DNA of 64,000 bases, from contig SCKK01000001.1 in the NCBI GenBank assembly GCA_004124475.1, forward strand, positions 124,001 through 188,000. The letters run 5' to 3'. Both the position numbers and the translations under genes were made by a program. Every line of letters begins with the position of its first letter. The stretch's first letter is position 1. Positions 54,374 through 63,643 of the stretch are shown here, one piece after another. Below the pieces are notes generated by a model. The model ran no database searches, was not told where the DNA came from, and saw only the letters and a list, made by a program, of their open reading frames with translations. Origin of the DNA: Fidelibacterota bacterium. GTDB lineage: Bacteria > Fidelibacterota > Marinisomatia > Marinisomatales > SCKK01.

Positions 54374-55573
54374 ATGAAATTATTCGAAAAATTTGGATTA
54401 AGCAATAGACTACAATTAGCTATCAAAAAGTTAGGATTTAAGGAGCCAACTCAAATTCAAGAAAAATCCATCTCCCTTATTTTAGCTGGTAAGGATGTGA
54501 TATGTGAATCTGCAACTGGTTCTGGTAAAACTTTAGCTTTTGGTTGTGGGATCGCTGAAAAAGTAAATCCTAACCACGGTTTACAAGCATTAGTTCTTAC
54601 ACCAACCAGAGAACTTGCAGAACAGGTAAAAAGAGCATTAATACAAATTTCATATAATAAGAATTTGGAGATTATTTCAATTTATGGCGGAGTATCTATA
54701 AATCCGCAAATTTATGGTTTAACAAAAGCTAATGTTGTAGTTGCTACTCCTGGTAGATTATTAGATCATATTCAAAGAAGAACTATAAATACTTCAAAAA
54801 TTAAATTTTTAGTTTTAGATGAAGCTGATAGGATGTTTGATATGGGTTTCATGGATGATATAAAAAAGATTATCCGAACTTGTCCAACTAAAAGACAAAC
54901 ATTACTTTTCTCTGCAACAATTTTACCACACGTAAAAAAATTAGCTAATCAGTATATGAAAAATCCAATTTATGTTTCAGCCAACAAATTAGTTGATCCA
55001 AGGAAGCTTAAACAAGTTTACTACGATATTCCACAAAATCTTAAGTTATCCCTACTCTTACATCTATTAAAACACGAAAAATCTGGATTGGTTATGGTCT
55101 TTTGCAATTCTAGAAAAACCACTGATATTATCTTTAAGAATCTTAAAGCAAATAAAATAGATGCAGTTGCTATTCATGGCGGATTTTCACAAAATATGCG
55201 AACAAGAAATATTAATTTATTTAACAAAGGTAAGGTGTGGGTTTTAGTATGCACCGATGTTGCATCTAGGGGTCTTCACATTGATAATGTTTCGCACATT
55301 TATAACTACGATATACCAAGAGATCCAAATGATTATGTTCATAGAATTGGAAGGACCGCCAGAGCAGGAGAAGACGGAAAAGTAATCAATTTATTGTGTA
55401 ACTATGACTACAAAAATTTCTCTATGGTGTTAGCAGAGTATAGGTCATCATTCTCAATTGAAAAGATAAAGTCGCCTTATTTAAAAAAAGTCAAATTTCT
55501 TGATATTATTGATAGAAGAAAACCATTTAGAAGAAAACCATTAAAAAGAAAAACGATCTGTCGAACAAATTAA
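54374..55573 (+). CDS. DEAD-box RNA helicase, AT-rich, archaeal-like
   Basis: The 399 residues have all DEAD-box motifs: Q-motif FKEPTQIQEKSI, motif I ATGSGKT, PTRELAEQV, TPGRLLDH, DEAD, SAT, and HRIGRTARAG near the C-terminus, followed by a short basic tail (KPFRRKPLKRK). ESATGSGKTLAFG and the overall compact form resemble helicases of archaea, notably DPANN-type. Base composition is much more AT-rich than its neighbours, with AGA as the main Arg codon. Both points suggest horizontal transfer. It may remodel RNA; the target is unknown. Confidence 0.9.
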   Translation: MKLFEKFGLSNRLQLAIKKLGFKEPTQIQEKSISLILAGKDVICESATGSGKTLAFGCGIAEKVNPNHGLQALVLTPTRELAEQVKRALIQISYNKNLEIISIYGGVSINPQIYGLTKANVVVATPGRLLDHIQRRTINTSKIKFLVLDEADRMFDMGFMDDIKKIIRTCPTKRQTLLFSATILPHVKKLANQYMKNPIYVSANKLVDPRKLKQVYYDIPQNLKLSLLLHLLKHEKSGLVMVFCNSRKTTDIIFKNLKANKIDAVAIHGGFSQNMRTRNINLFNKGKVWVLVCTDVASRGLHIDNVSHIYNYDIPRDPNDYVHRIGRTARAGEDGKVINLLCNYDYKNFSMVLAEYRSSFSIEKIKSPYLKKVKFLDIIDRRKPFRRKPLKRKTICRTN

Positions 55574-55683
55574 AGTCATAGAGTCCGTAAAATTAGCCTC
55601 AGGTATATCTCCTATCTCGGATTTCGACTTGGGTACTGCAAAAATATTTGCTGCAGGAAACCTGCACCCAATGACACGAATTA

Positions 55684-55854
55684 ATGGAGATTGAGAGTCA
55701 CAAAGGCGATTCGGAAGAAGGGTGGCGGAGTACCGTTACCAGAATGGTGGAAGTTACCGGTTTATTCGAGGAGGCTGATATCCTTGAAAAAATCATTCTA
55801 CATCTGGCAAAAACGAAACCGCTTCAGCTGTTTATCACATCGGAAAAGAGTTGA
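55684..55854 (+). pseudogene. C-terminal fragment of a cytochrome c domain
   Basis: The 56-codon frame reads EEGWRSTVTRMVEVTGLFEE, ADILEKIILHLAKTKP, like the closing helix of small c-type cytochrome domains, without the heme-binding CxxCH. I interpret it as the displaced 3' end of the gene starting at 53610. Translation from its ATG is possible but the product would have no heme site. Confidence 0.5.
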
Positions 55855-55921
55855 TAGATGACATCCATTCGAGGAGAGATCCGGTTAAATTATTAATTCG
55901 AACTATTATAATAGGGCGAAA

Positions 55922-56971
55922 ATGAGTCACACAACATTAAAACTTTTTATCGTAATTCTGTTATTTGTTTGGAGCTGTACTGATCTGGGTGAACCACCGG
56001 AACCAACCTTGTCATTCACAGTAAACCAGAACCAGATCAACTTTGGCACAGTAAGAATAGTAAATACAAAAACGGATTCGGTATATATTGCAAGTGATGG
56101 TACACACTCAGTTTCGTTATCCCTGACCTTAATTACAGGAAGTTCCGTATTTAAAATTTTAAGTTCTACTTCCCTATCGATTGAACCGGAAGACATTTCA
56201 ATTGTAGTGGTATCCTATTCACCGGGAGATGATACCACCAGTATTACTCATTCGGATACATTACGTATAAGCAATAACGACGATGTTAATCAGGTTGCCT
56301 TGGTTTCTCTTTCAGGGATGTGGTCTACAATTCCAATTCCTGATATTAGTGTTTCATTATCCGCTGTTGATTTTGGCGTAATATCTTTGGGCGATTCTAC
56401 GGATGAAACTATCACTTTTTCAAATCAGGGAGATACAACACTGATTGTGTCAGACTTTTCTATAGGAGGTAAAGATCCAAATGACTTTTCATTCTTTCCT
56501 CAAATAGATACCCTTTATTTAGAAACTGGTGACGACACAACCATAACTCTCCAATTCAAACCTATAACCAGTGGAGATAAATCTGCAAAATTAAGTATTC
56601 GTAGCAATGATCCTGATGCTCAAGAGTTGGATATAGTTCTGTCAGGATTAGCGGGGTATACGTATTCAACTCACGTGGCACCGATAATAGGATCTACAGG
56701 CTCCGCGGGTTGTCTGTCCTCCTGCCATACCTTCGTCACTTCAAGTGGGTGGACATATGATGCGATTGTGAATGTCCAATCCTCTACTGGGAATGGGAAA
56801 AATTATATAACCCCTGGTGATACTTTAAACAGTTACTTATATCTAAAGATCATAGGGGATGCTTCAATCTCCGGATCAAAGATGCCCGCAGATAACCCGT
56901 CATATTTTGATAACAATACTGATCAACTTAATATTATCCGCGAGTGGATCATACAAGGAGCAATAGAATGA
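55922..56971 (+). CDS. Lipoprotein with two ASH/choice-of-anchor-like domains and a C-terminal CX3CH segment
   Basis: A signal peptide with lipobox (FVWSC) marks a 349-residue lipoprotein. Two immunoglobulin-like repeats follow (residues ~30-135 and ~140-245, with INFGTVRIVNTKTDSVYIAS and VDFGVISLGDSTDETITFSN), typical of ASH/choice-of-anchor D domains. The last ~100 residues (HVAPIIGSTGSAGCLSSCHT, GSKMPADNP) look like the planctomycete-type cytochrome-like domain, but the heme site is CLSSCH, i.e. CX3CH instead of CXXCH. The stop overlaps the next gene start (ATGA). Confidence 0.7.
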   Translation: MSHTTLKLFIVILLFVWSCTDLGEPPEPTLSFTVNQNQINFGTVRIVNTKTDSVYIASDGTHSVSLSLTLITGSSVFKILSSTSLSIEPEDISIVVVSYSPGDDTTSITHSDTLRISNNDDVNQVALVSLSGMWSTIPIPDISVSLSAVDFGVISLGDSTDETITFSNQGDTTLIVSDFSIGGKDPNDFSFFPQIDTLYLETGDDTTITLQFKPITSGDKSAKLSIRSNDPDAQELDIVLSGLAGYTYSTHVAPIIGSTGSAGCLSSCHTFVTSSGWTYDAIVNVQSSTGNGKNYITPGDTLNSYLYLKIIGDASISGSKMPADNPSYFDNNTDQLNIIREWIIQGAIE

Positions 56972-58101
56972 ATAAATTGACATTAAAAATTATAACTTTG
57001 GTTTTTCCCCTTTTATTAATTGTGAATAATGTTAATGGTATTCCACGTTTTGCTGTCAAATCCGGAGCCAGCTGCAGCACGTGTCACATCAACCCCACAG
57101 GGGCCGGAATGCGGAATGATTACGGCGTTACGATCTTCTCGATGGATGAGCTGCCGATGGAACGAGGAATGAAGTACACCGATGATAAGTACACGGGGAG
57201 GATAGGAGATCATCTTCAGTTTGGAGCCGATTTTCGCTTTCAAATGTTAAGTTACGCAGAGGGAGATACAATTCGAAAAACTGCATTTTTTCCCATGCAG
57301 GGCGCCGTCTATGGACATTTAACCGTCAGTAACGCAATTGAGGTTTATTATAAACACGACCTGGTCCGGGGAGCTCCGCAGTTCTGGACTTTATTAAAAA
57401 TATTACCCAATAATGGGTATCTACGGTTTGGCAGAGAAATCCCAAATTATGGATTTCAATTAGATGATCACACGTCGATGGTCCGAGGCGGAAATATCAG
57501 AAGAAAACATGGCTTAACCAAGGAAGGGATGGCTTTTTCCCCTTTAGAACCCTTCCCCGGAATGGTGGAAGTGGGGATGAATTTTTCAGACATCTTCATT
57601 ACTCTGAGCATAGCGAATGGATATGTCTTAGGCTCGGATGAAGGATATGGGTTCAGTGAGGGTTTTAATGATAAGACGATGACAGGACGGCTGGAATATT
57701 CAAAGGTAGTTGGCAGTATCAATATGATAGGAGGAGCCTCTATTATGAAAGAACAGGACTTTTTAATGAGAGGGATATATGGTGGTGTCAATTGGGGTAA
57801 ACTTACCTGGCTGGGGGAATTGGATATAGCAGACAATTGGGTTGAAACCAATTCATCACTGGCAAGTTATAGTGAATTCATTGTGGAACCGATTCAGGGA
57901 GTTAATTTATTAGTAAAGTTTGACTTTTTTGATGAAGATATTCATAAACTTGATAACGCTATAACACGCGTAACCGGAGGGCTAGAACTGTTTCCGTATA
58001 GTTTTCTGGAGATAAAGGTTCAAGCCCGATTTACACAGATCGCAGGAGCAAATGATCAACCGGATCCTGAATTTTTAATTCAATTGCACACTTGGTTTTA
58101 A
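56968..58101 (+). CDS. Outer-membrane barrel with N-terminal c-heme motif
   Basis: The 377 residues start with a signal peptide (LKIITLVFPLLLIVNNVNG) followed by a mature N-terminus with one heme-c site (SCSTCHINPTGAGMRNDYG). The rest is strand-rich and ends LIQLHTWF, as in outer-membrane barrels. This resembles porin-like proteins carrying a single heme at the periplasmic end, which could pass electrons to or through the barrel. ATG 56968 is preferred because it gives the signal peptide directly and overlaps the upstream stop. Confidence 0.75.
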   Translation: MNKLTLKIITLVFPLLLIVNNVNGIPRFAVKSGASCSTCHINPTGAGMRNDYGVTIFSMDELPMERGMKYTDDKYTGRIGDHLQFGADFRFQMLSYAEGDTIRKTAFFPMQGAVYGHLTVSNAIEVYYKHDLVRGAPQFWTLLKILPNNGYLRFGREIPNYGFQLDDHTSMVRGGNIRRKHGLTKEGMAFSPLEPFPGMVEVGMNFSDIFITLSIANGYVLGSDEGYGFSEGFNDKTMTGRLEYSKVVGSINMIGGASIMKEQDFLMRGIYGGVNWGKLTWLGELDIADNWVETNSSLASYSEFIVEPIQGVNLLVKFDFFDEDIHKLDNAITRVTGGLELFPYSFLEIKVQARFTQIAGANDQPDPEFLIQLHTWF

Positions 58102-58114
58102 ATAAGGAGGAATT

Positions 58115-58498
58115 GTGAAAAAACGAACAATAATTGTTGTGGCAATTACAATGAGTCTTGCATTGAGTGACTTGATAGGGCAGGAGCTGAAAAATGTTCA
58201 AGTACTACCCTATAAAACGAAAAAAGAAATCTTCCCATTTATGAAGAATATCGTGGCAAAATCTCTAGGTGTGAAATGTAAATTTTGCCACAATATCAAG
58301 GACTATTCGATAGATGAGAACCCGCATAAGTTGGTCGCGCGTGAAATGATGAGTATGGTGAATAGCATTAATGTAAGGATGGAATCCATCCAGGAAATTG
58401 CGCAGAATGCAGGAATGAAGCATTGGGACGAAGCACCGGTAATAGAATGTTGGGTCTGCCATAGAGGGATAACAAAACCGGAATTTAAGCGACCGTGA
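58115..58498 (+). CDS. Small secreted diheme cytochrome (reaction-centre cytochrome C-like)
   Basis: A 127-residue exported protein with two heme-c motifs, CKFCH and CWVCH. The segment NVQVLPYKTKKEIFPFMKNI, ending in SLGVKCKFCHN, resembles the photosynthetic reaction-centre cytochrome C subunit family, which in non-phototrophs occurs as small soluble cytochromes. The start is GTG 58115 after AAGGAGGA. It is 13 bases downstream of the barrel gene, and the three genes from 55922 form one operon of redox proteins. Confidence 0.85.
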   Translation: MKKRTIIVVAITMSLALSDLIGQELKNVQVLPYKTKKEIFPFMKNIVAKSLGVKCKFCHNIKDYSIDENPHKLVAREMMSMVNSINVRMESIQEIAQNAGMKHWDEAPVIECWVCHRGITKPEFKRP

Positions 58499-59109
58499 TC
58501 AGTCTTTATATGTTGTGAACTATATATATCGTATCGATAATCCTCTAACAGGATCCCGACGAGTCAACAATTTTTTCGCCATAGAAAGTTGGATTTAAAT
58601 GGGTAAAAATTACACAATTGTTGAAGACCTCTCCTTAAAAAATAATCCATTAATCTATGGTGCTTCAAATCCTTATGACATCATTGGTAATAGTCAAAAC
58701 AGAGAAACGGAATTAAAGGGAAAGAAGGGTACTAAATTTGACCCCGTTAGGGCCGATTGTGCTGTATCCTGGGTTTTTTTCATATTATTCTCCTTCGGGG
58801 AATTAGTGTAAGAGTTTTGTGCATTGATTTAGATGGACTTATTATGAATCGACATATCGAATTATCAAAAAACCCCGAAGGGGTTGAACGAGAAACAGAG
58901 ATGAGGTTCGATATGAGTAAAAATTTTGGGATGGACCATTTCGGGAATGACACCCCCATCGTAGGTATGAATCAGAATTAATGTATCATCGACGGAAAGA
59001 TAACTATAAGTTTATACGGTTCACGATAATGCTCTTTTTTATACAACTCGCTATTTACAACACAATGTTTCCGGTAAAAAAAGTATAGAAAATTCCTCTT
59101 AATATTCAA
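58499..59109. other. Gene-free stretch with a - strand terminator-like hairpin
   Basis: No recognised gene. A 70-codon frame (58599-58811) has no relative I know. At 58871-58885 AACCCC-GAA-GGGGTT is followed on the - strand by TTTTTTGAT-type sequence, a good terminator for - strand transcription, yet no - strand gene is visible here. Confidence 0.4.
58867..58885 (-). terminator. Terminator-like hairpin (- strand)
   Basis: On the - strand AACCCC-TTC-GGGGTT is followed by TTTT. There is no known transcript to end, so it could serve an antisense or small RNA. Confidence 0.5.
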
Positions 59110-60520
59110 TTGTCTTTACTAAGGGATTTATTCAGCGGATTTAAATTAGAATTTAAGATATTATTTATTCTTATCTTGGTCCTCATTCTTGGATTTGGGG
59201 CGTATGTGATATATTTCAGTCCAGGCTGAATCAAAAGCTCTTATTGAACAACATCGTCAAAAGTCACATTTATTTGCAAAGACGTTAAATACGGACATTA
59301 GAAATGTGATGTTGGCAGGCCGCGCAAGTTATGTACGCTCGTTGATTAATGAGAGTAGGGAGAAATTCAGAGAGATCGGACGGATGGAGATTTATAACAA
59401 TCAGTCGATAGAAATATTTTCTGAAAGAGGTAAATTTATAACCCGAGTCACTGATGATTCACTAATAACATCGCTGGTTTTTGATAGGCTCTATCCAGCT
59501 CATCAACCCCAACACTATGTTCTCTTAAAAATTGGGTTGGAATGTCAGGGCTGTCACGAACCGAAAGATAAGGGTGATCCGGCGTATAATTTATACAAAG
59601 ACAGGTGGAAGATCCGTTGTGTCGTAAAGGTTTCTACATCGATGGATCCTGTTTTGACAGAAATTCGGCGAAATCTGTTTGCTTCCGTTGGCATCGGATT
59701 ATTTACAGTCGTACTCATGTGGATTGTGTTGAGAATATTTATGAAGTTAGTCGTAATAAGTCCACTAAACATAATTGGTCAGACAGCTTATGAGGTGGGA
59801 AAGGGGAATCTCTCAATTTCCGCTAACGTAAAATCAAAAGATGAGATTGGTATTCTTGCCCAGCAAATCAATTCAATGATTAAGGGACTTAGAGAACGGT
59901 TACAATTCACAAAATTTGTTTCAGGGGAGACAGTCTCTGCTGTAGAAAGGGCAGATTTATCCGGTGTTGTTTTAGGTGGAGAACGAAGTGAAGCGACGGT
60001 ATTGTTTTCGGATATTAGAGGATTCACATCTTTTTCTGAAAAAGTTGAGCCTGAAATAGTTATTAAAATGTTGAACACATTCTTAAACATTCAAGCTGAA
60101 GTTGTCAAGGAACATTATGGAGATATCGATAAATTTATCGGGGATGAATTGATGGCGGTTTTTAAAGGAGAGAGTATGGTGGAAAATGCTATCGAATGTG
60201 GAATTGCCATGCAGACTAAAGTGAGGGAATTAAATAAGGATTACTCAAAAGAAATTGCTATTGGGATCGGAATAAATGCCGGACCGATGGTAATGGGTGC
60301 CATGGGCAGTAAGGATAGAATGGATTATACGGTAATAGGTGATAATGTGAATCTCGGAGCCCGGTTGTACAGTGCTGCCGGAAAGGGTGAGATTATTATT
60401 TCTCAAAGGGCACTTAAGTATTTGACGAACGATAGTTCATTCGCGATCCGTGAGTTGGAACCTATTAGGGTAAAAGGAAAAGAAGCCCCCATACAAATCT
60501 TCCGGATACTGTACGAATAA
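59110..60520 (+). pseudogene. Class III adenylate/guanylate cyclase with periplasmic c-heme sensor and HAMP, N-terminal frameshift
   Basis: The catalytic domain (from ~60000) has the metal Asp residues in LFSDIRGFTSF and IGDELMAVF and the transition-state Asn and Arg in VIGDNVNLGARL, so it is probably active and makes cAMP or cGMP. Upstream are a HAMP linker (VISPLNIIGQTAYEVGKGNL), a membrane helix and a periplasmic domain with heme-c motif CQGCH. The first membrane helix (LFSGFKLEFKILFILILVLI) is encoded from TTG 59110 in another frame; removing one T at 59214-59216 joins it to SVQAESKALIEQH. As read, translation could only start at ATG 59306. Confidence 0.8.
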
Positions 60521-60636
60521 AGCGCCGCGGGGGACTTTACGATTTGCAAAAAGTATCCATCCATGGTATATTGAAATTTAATTCATCTATGGAGTATGAT
60601 GTTTAAAATACAAAAAAGGATGCTGGAGGATTTTAC

Positions 60637-61272
60637 GTGGTAGTATACCTTGTTTCTACCCGCTTACCGACCAGATTTGGGGACTTTAAGATCTACGCTT
60701 ACAAAGACGAGGAAGAGAAACAAGCGGAACCACACCTTGCCCTGGTAAAGGGAACCCTGAAAAATAAATCTTCCGTTTTGGTGCGAATACATTCGGAATG
60801 TCTGACGGGAGATGTGTTTTGGTCCATGAGATGCGACTGCGGTGAACAACTGTCAACCGCTCTGCAAGCCATCGAACAGGAAAACTGTGGGGTTCTTATC
60901 TATCTCAGGCAGGAGGGGAGGGGAATTGGGCTGATCAATAAACTCCAAGCTTATGAACTGCAGGATCAGGGACTGGACACGGTAGATGCAAATTTGGTAT
61001 TGGGTTTTGGACCGGATCACCGCCACTACAAAGCCGCTATAGAAATATTAAAAGATCTTGGGGTGCTTTCCGTCAGGTTGCTCACAAACAATCCGGGAAA
61101 AGTGTCTGATTTTGATGGGTCGGGTATTAGAATTATAGAACGGGTACCTATTCAGGTTCATCCGAACCATGAGAATATGAAGTATCTTCGTACCAAACGA
61201 GAAAGGCTTGGTCACTTTATAGATTTATACGGTTTGAGCAGAACTAAAGAACCTTTTACTTCTGAGCAATAG
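60637..61272 (+). CDS. ribA: GTP cyclohydrolase II
   Basis: RibA opens the imidazole ring of GTP, releasing formate and pyrophosphate to give 2,5-diamino-6-ribosylamino-4(3H)-pyrimidinone 5'-phosphate. The 211 residues show the zinc cysteines in HSECLTGDVFWSMRCDCGEQL (three Cys), YLRQEGRGIGL, and the conserved Tyr in NKLQAYELQDQG, then TNNPGKV. The start is GTG 60637 after GGAGGA. The next genes are not ribB, ribE or ribH but a reductase, a dehydrogenase and a PTPS-like protein, so it probably serves another pathway than riboflavin. Confidence 0.93.
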   Translation: MVVYLVSTRLPTRFGDFKIYAYKDEEEKQAEPHLALVKGTLKNKSSVLVRIHSECLTGDVFWSMRCDCGEQLSTALQAIEQENCGVLIYLRQEGRGIGLINKLQAYELQDQGLDTVDANLVLGFGPDHRHYKAAIEILKDLGVLSVRLLTNNPGKVSDFDGSGIRIIERVPIQVHPNHENMKYLRTKRERLGHFIDLYGLSRTKEPFTSEQ

Positions 61273-61301
61273 AACTCCAATTAAATTACTTCAGATCAGA
61301 C

Positions 61302-62270
61302 ATGGTTTCTAAGCTGGAAAATAGTTGTTGGAATGCTTTGCTCCTTCTCAAAAAACAATTAAGGCTGTGGGAAGAACCTGTTAGGTTTTGTTTTATTCAG
61401 TTTGGGGCAAAAGAGCAAATTAGGATCAATTCCCACCTCGAACCTGCTTCTGATTGTATAACAGCTTTACTTGTACTAGATAAAACGTGGTCTGGGAATA
61501 ACTACGATATTCCATTTTTTGCATTTAACGGAATAATCGAGTTGGAGGAACATCAAGCAGATAGCATTCCTGAAGATATCCGTAGCTGGATTAAACTTTA
61601 TGCTCCCTATTGTTTCCTGTCTGTCATTTCCAAAGAGATGGGAAGAACAATTGTAGTCAGTCATTTTGCTCAAACTTTGGATGGGAGAATTGCAACGGTG
61701 ACGGGTGACTCGAAATGGATTGGAAATAAGTCAAACCGAATTCATGCCCATCGAATGAGGGCATTATCTGATGGCGTTCTTATTGGTACAGGTACGATGA
61801 AGAGAGATAATCCAAAACTTACGGTTCGACATGTCGATGGACCGACCCCAATAAGGATTATTTTGGGATCGTCATCATGTAATTTAAATTCACTATTAGA
61901 TGCAAGTTATTCTCCCATTTGGATATTGACAGATTCTAATTTTGAATCAAATAAAGGTGTAGAAGTAATCGAGTTCAAATCGGAAAACGGTTATATTCCC
62001 ACCCTTGAAATCATAAAACATTTACATGATCGGGACATTAAATCTGTCTATATAGAAGGAGGAACAATGACCACATCCCAATTTCTTCGGGAAAATAATA
62101 TTGATATATTGCAGTTACATTTTTCACCAATGATTCTTGGATCCGGATATCAGTCATTTATACTTCCTGAAGTAAAGAAGATATCTGATTCGGTTCATTT
62201 TAAAAGTCAAACATTCATTGATGTTGGTGATAGCATTATGTTTGTAGGTGAAGTTGAAAAGCAGGTATGA
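61302..62270 (+). CDS. RibD C-terminal-type pyrimidine reductase
   Basis: The C-terminal ~220 residues are a RibD_C (dihydrofolate-reductase-fold) domain: VVSHFAQTLDGRIATVTGDS, RIHAHRMRALSDGVLIGTGT, DNPKLTVR and VYIEGGTMTTSQFL. The N-terminal ~100 residues are unrelated to the usual RibD deaminase, with no His/Cys zinc motif, and are not recognised. It could reduce the ribosyl group of a RibA product or a related pyrimidine or pterin. It overlaps the next gene by four bases. Confidence 0.85.
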   Translation: MVSKLENSCWNALLLLKKQLRLWEEPVRFCFIQFGAKEQIRINSHLEPASDCITALLVLDKTWSGNNYDIPFFAFNGIIELEEHQADSIPEDIRSWIKLYAPYCFLSVISKEMGRTIVVSHFAQTLDGRIATVTGDSKWIGNKSNRIHAHRMRALSDGVLIGTGTMKRDNPKLTVRHVDGPTPIRIILGSSSCNLNSLLDASYSPIWILTDSNFESNKGVEVIEFKSENGYIPTLEIIKHLHDRDIKSVYIEGGTMTTSQFLRENNIDILQLHFSPMILGSGYQSFILPEVKKISDSVHFKSQTFIDVGDSIMFVGEVEKQV

Positions 62271-63247
62271 AAAAACCCGTTTCTAAAGCACACGCATTTT
62301 GGATAACAAAAGTTGGACAGGGTTCCATTAAAACAGAAAACTTAGAATCCGCAAGCACTGGCTGGTGTGAAGTTGAAACACTATTTTCCGCCATCAGTCC
62401 AGGGACAGAAAAACTAATTTTTCGGGGTCATGTTCCAGAAACCGTTTATAAGGAGATGAGATGTCCGTATATGGGTGGAACCTTCCCAGCGCCTGTAAAA
62501 TATGGTTACTCTTTGGTGGGGAGAGTAACAGAAGGACCCACAAAATTATTAGACAGGATTGTGCACATTCTTCACCCTCATCAGGATATGTGTGTCGTAA
62601 GGATGGGAGACATTTATATTGTACCTGATGATGTGCCACCGTCACGGGCAACACTGGCAAGCAATATGGAAACAGCCGTGAATGCAATCTGGGATTCTCA
62701 GATAACCGATGAGGAAAAAGCACTTGTGGTAGGTTTTGGCATTATTGGCTCCCTTGTAGCGAGAGTACTCATTGACATGGTTAAGGTTGCGGTTGATGTG
62801 TTGGATACGGATCCCGTCAAAGTGAGGCTTGCAGAGGAGATTGGATTTTCAACGATCCTGACTGAAGATGCGTTAGGTCAATATGACGTAACCTTCCATG
62901 CAAGTGGAACCGGATTGGGTCTCCAGACTGCCATTGATTCCTTGAGATTTGAAGGTCGTGTGATAGAATTAAGCTGGTATGGCGACCAGCCCGTCACCCT
63001 TCAATTGGGGGGTTCATTTCATAGCCAGCGAAAACGAATCATCAGCTCCCAGGTTTCCTATCTACCAAAACATCTTAGATCAGAGTGGAATCAGGAAAAA
63101 AGAAAGGATCTGGTATTCTCCCTACTAAAGAAGGAGTTGTATGATTTGCACATTACCCATTCAACCTCTTTTCATCAATTGCCTGAGGTATTCCAAAAAT
63201 TAAACAACGATTATAACGGTCTGGCATACTTAGTTGAGTACCAGTAA
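62267..63247 (+). CDS. Zinc-type alcohol dehydrogenase-like (MDR) protein
   Basis: A 326-residue medium-chain dehydrogenase/reductase. The N-terminal barrel region includes SAISPGTEKLIFRGHVP and KYGYSLVGRV. The nucleotide-binding loop is VVGFGIIGSLVARVL near residue 160, followed by a strand ending in Asp (DVLDTDPVK), which favours NAD(H). The classical zinc ligands of alcohol dehydrogenases are not evident, so it may be a zinc-independent member. It belongs to the RibA/PTPS operon; the substrate is unknown. Confidence 0.8.
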   Translation: MKKPVSKAHAFWITKVGQGSIKTENLESASTGWCEVETLFSAISPGTEKLIFRGHVPETVYKEMRCPYMGGTFPAPVKYGYSLVGRVTEGPTKLLDRIVHILHPHQDMCVVRMGDIYIVPDDVPPSRATLASNMETAVNAIWDSQITDEEKALVVGFGIIGSLVARVLIDMVKVAVDVLDTDPVKVRLAEEIGFSTILTEDALGQYDVTFHASGTGLGLQTAIDSLRFEGRVIELSWYGDQPVTLQLGGSFHSQRKRIISSQVSYLPKHLRSEWNQEKRKDLVFSLLKKELYDLHITHSTSFHQLPEVFQKLNNDYNGLAYLVEYQ

Positions 63248-63262
63248 AAGGGAGTAAAACAT

Positions 63263-63643
63263 ATGTATAGCATAACAGTTCGTGATCATATACTGATTTC
63301 TCATTCGCTCAAAGACAGAGTATTCGGTCCCGCTCAAAGTCTTCATGGTGCCACTTATGTTGTAGATGCTGAGTTCAAAACCAAACAACTTGATGAGCAT
63401 AATACAGTTATTGATATGGGGAAAGTATCTAAAGTACTGAAACAGGTTTGTGCCGGACTGAATTATCAAAATTTGGACGACCATTCTGAATTGAGTCAAC
63501 AGCTAACCACAACGGAATATCTTGCTTGGTATATCTACAGGGAAATTAGTAAGCAGGTAAGTTCTTATTTTACAGGATCCTTGAAAGTGGTACTGCATGA
63601 ATCCCACATTGCCTGGGGTAGTTATGAGGGCGATATGGGGTAG
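63263..63643 (+). CDS. 6-pyruvoyl-tetrahydropterin synthase / QueD-fold protein
   Basis: The 126 residues show the PTPS/QueD pattern: a His in ISHSLKDRV, a second metal region with SLHGATYVVDAEF, then LNYQNLDD, TTEYLAWYIY and LHESHIAW (C-terminal Glu and His). The catalytic Cys usually found after the first His in true QueD and PTPS is not obvious (the segment reads DRVFGPAQSLHG), so the reaction may differ. A dihydroneopterin triphosphate-like substrate is possible, but no FolE-type enzyme is seen here. The glycosyltransferase starts directly after its stop. Confidence 0.82.
   Translation: MYSITVRDHILISHSLKDRVFGPAQSLHGATYVVDAEFKTKQLDEHNTVIDMGKVSKVLKQVCAGLNYQNLDDHSELSQQLTTTEYLAWYIYREISKQVSSYFTGSLKVVLHESHIAWGSYEGDMG

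Noticed and set aside
58599-58811. 70-codon frame upstream of the cyclase
   Set aside because: No recognisable motif, no ribosome-binding site, and an ordinary length for chance in AT-rich DNA.
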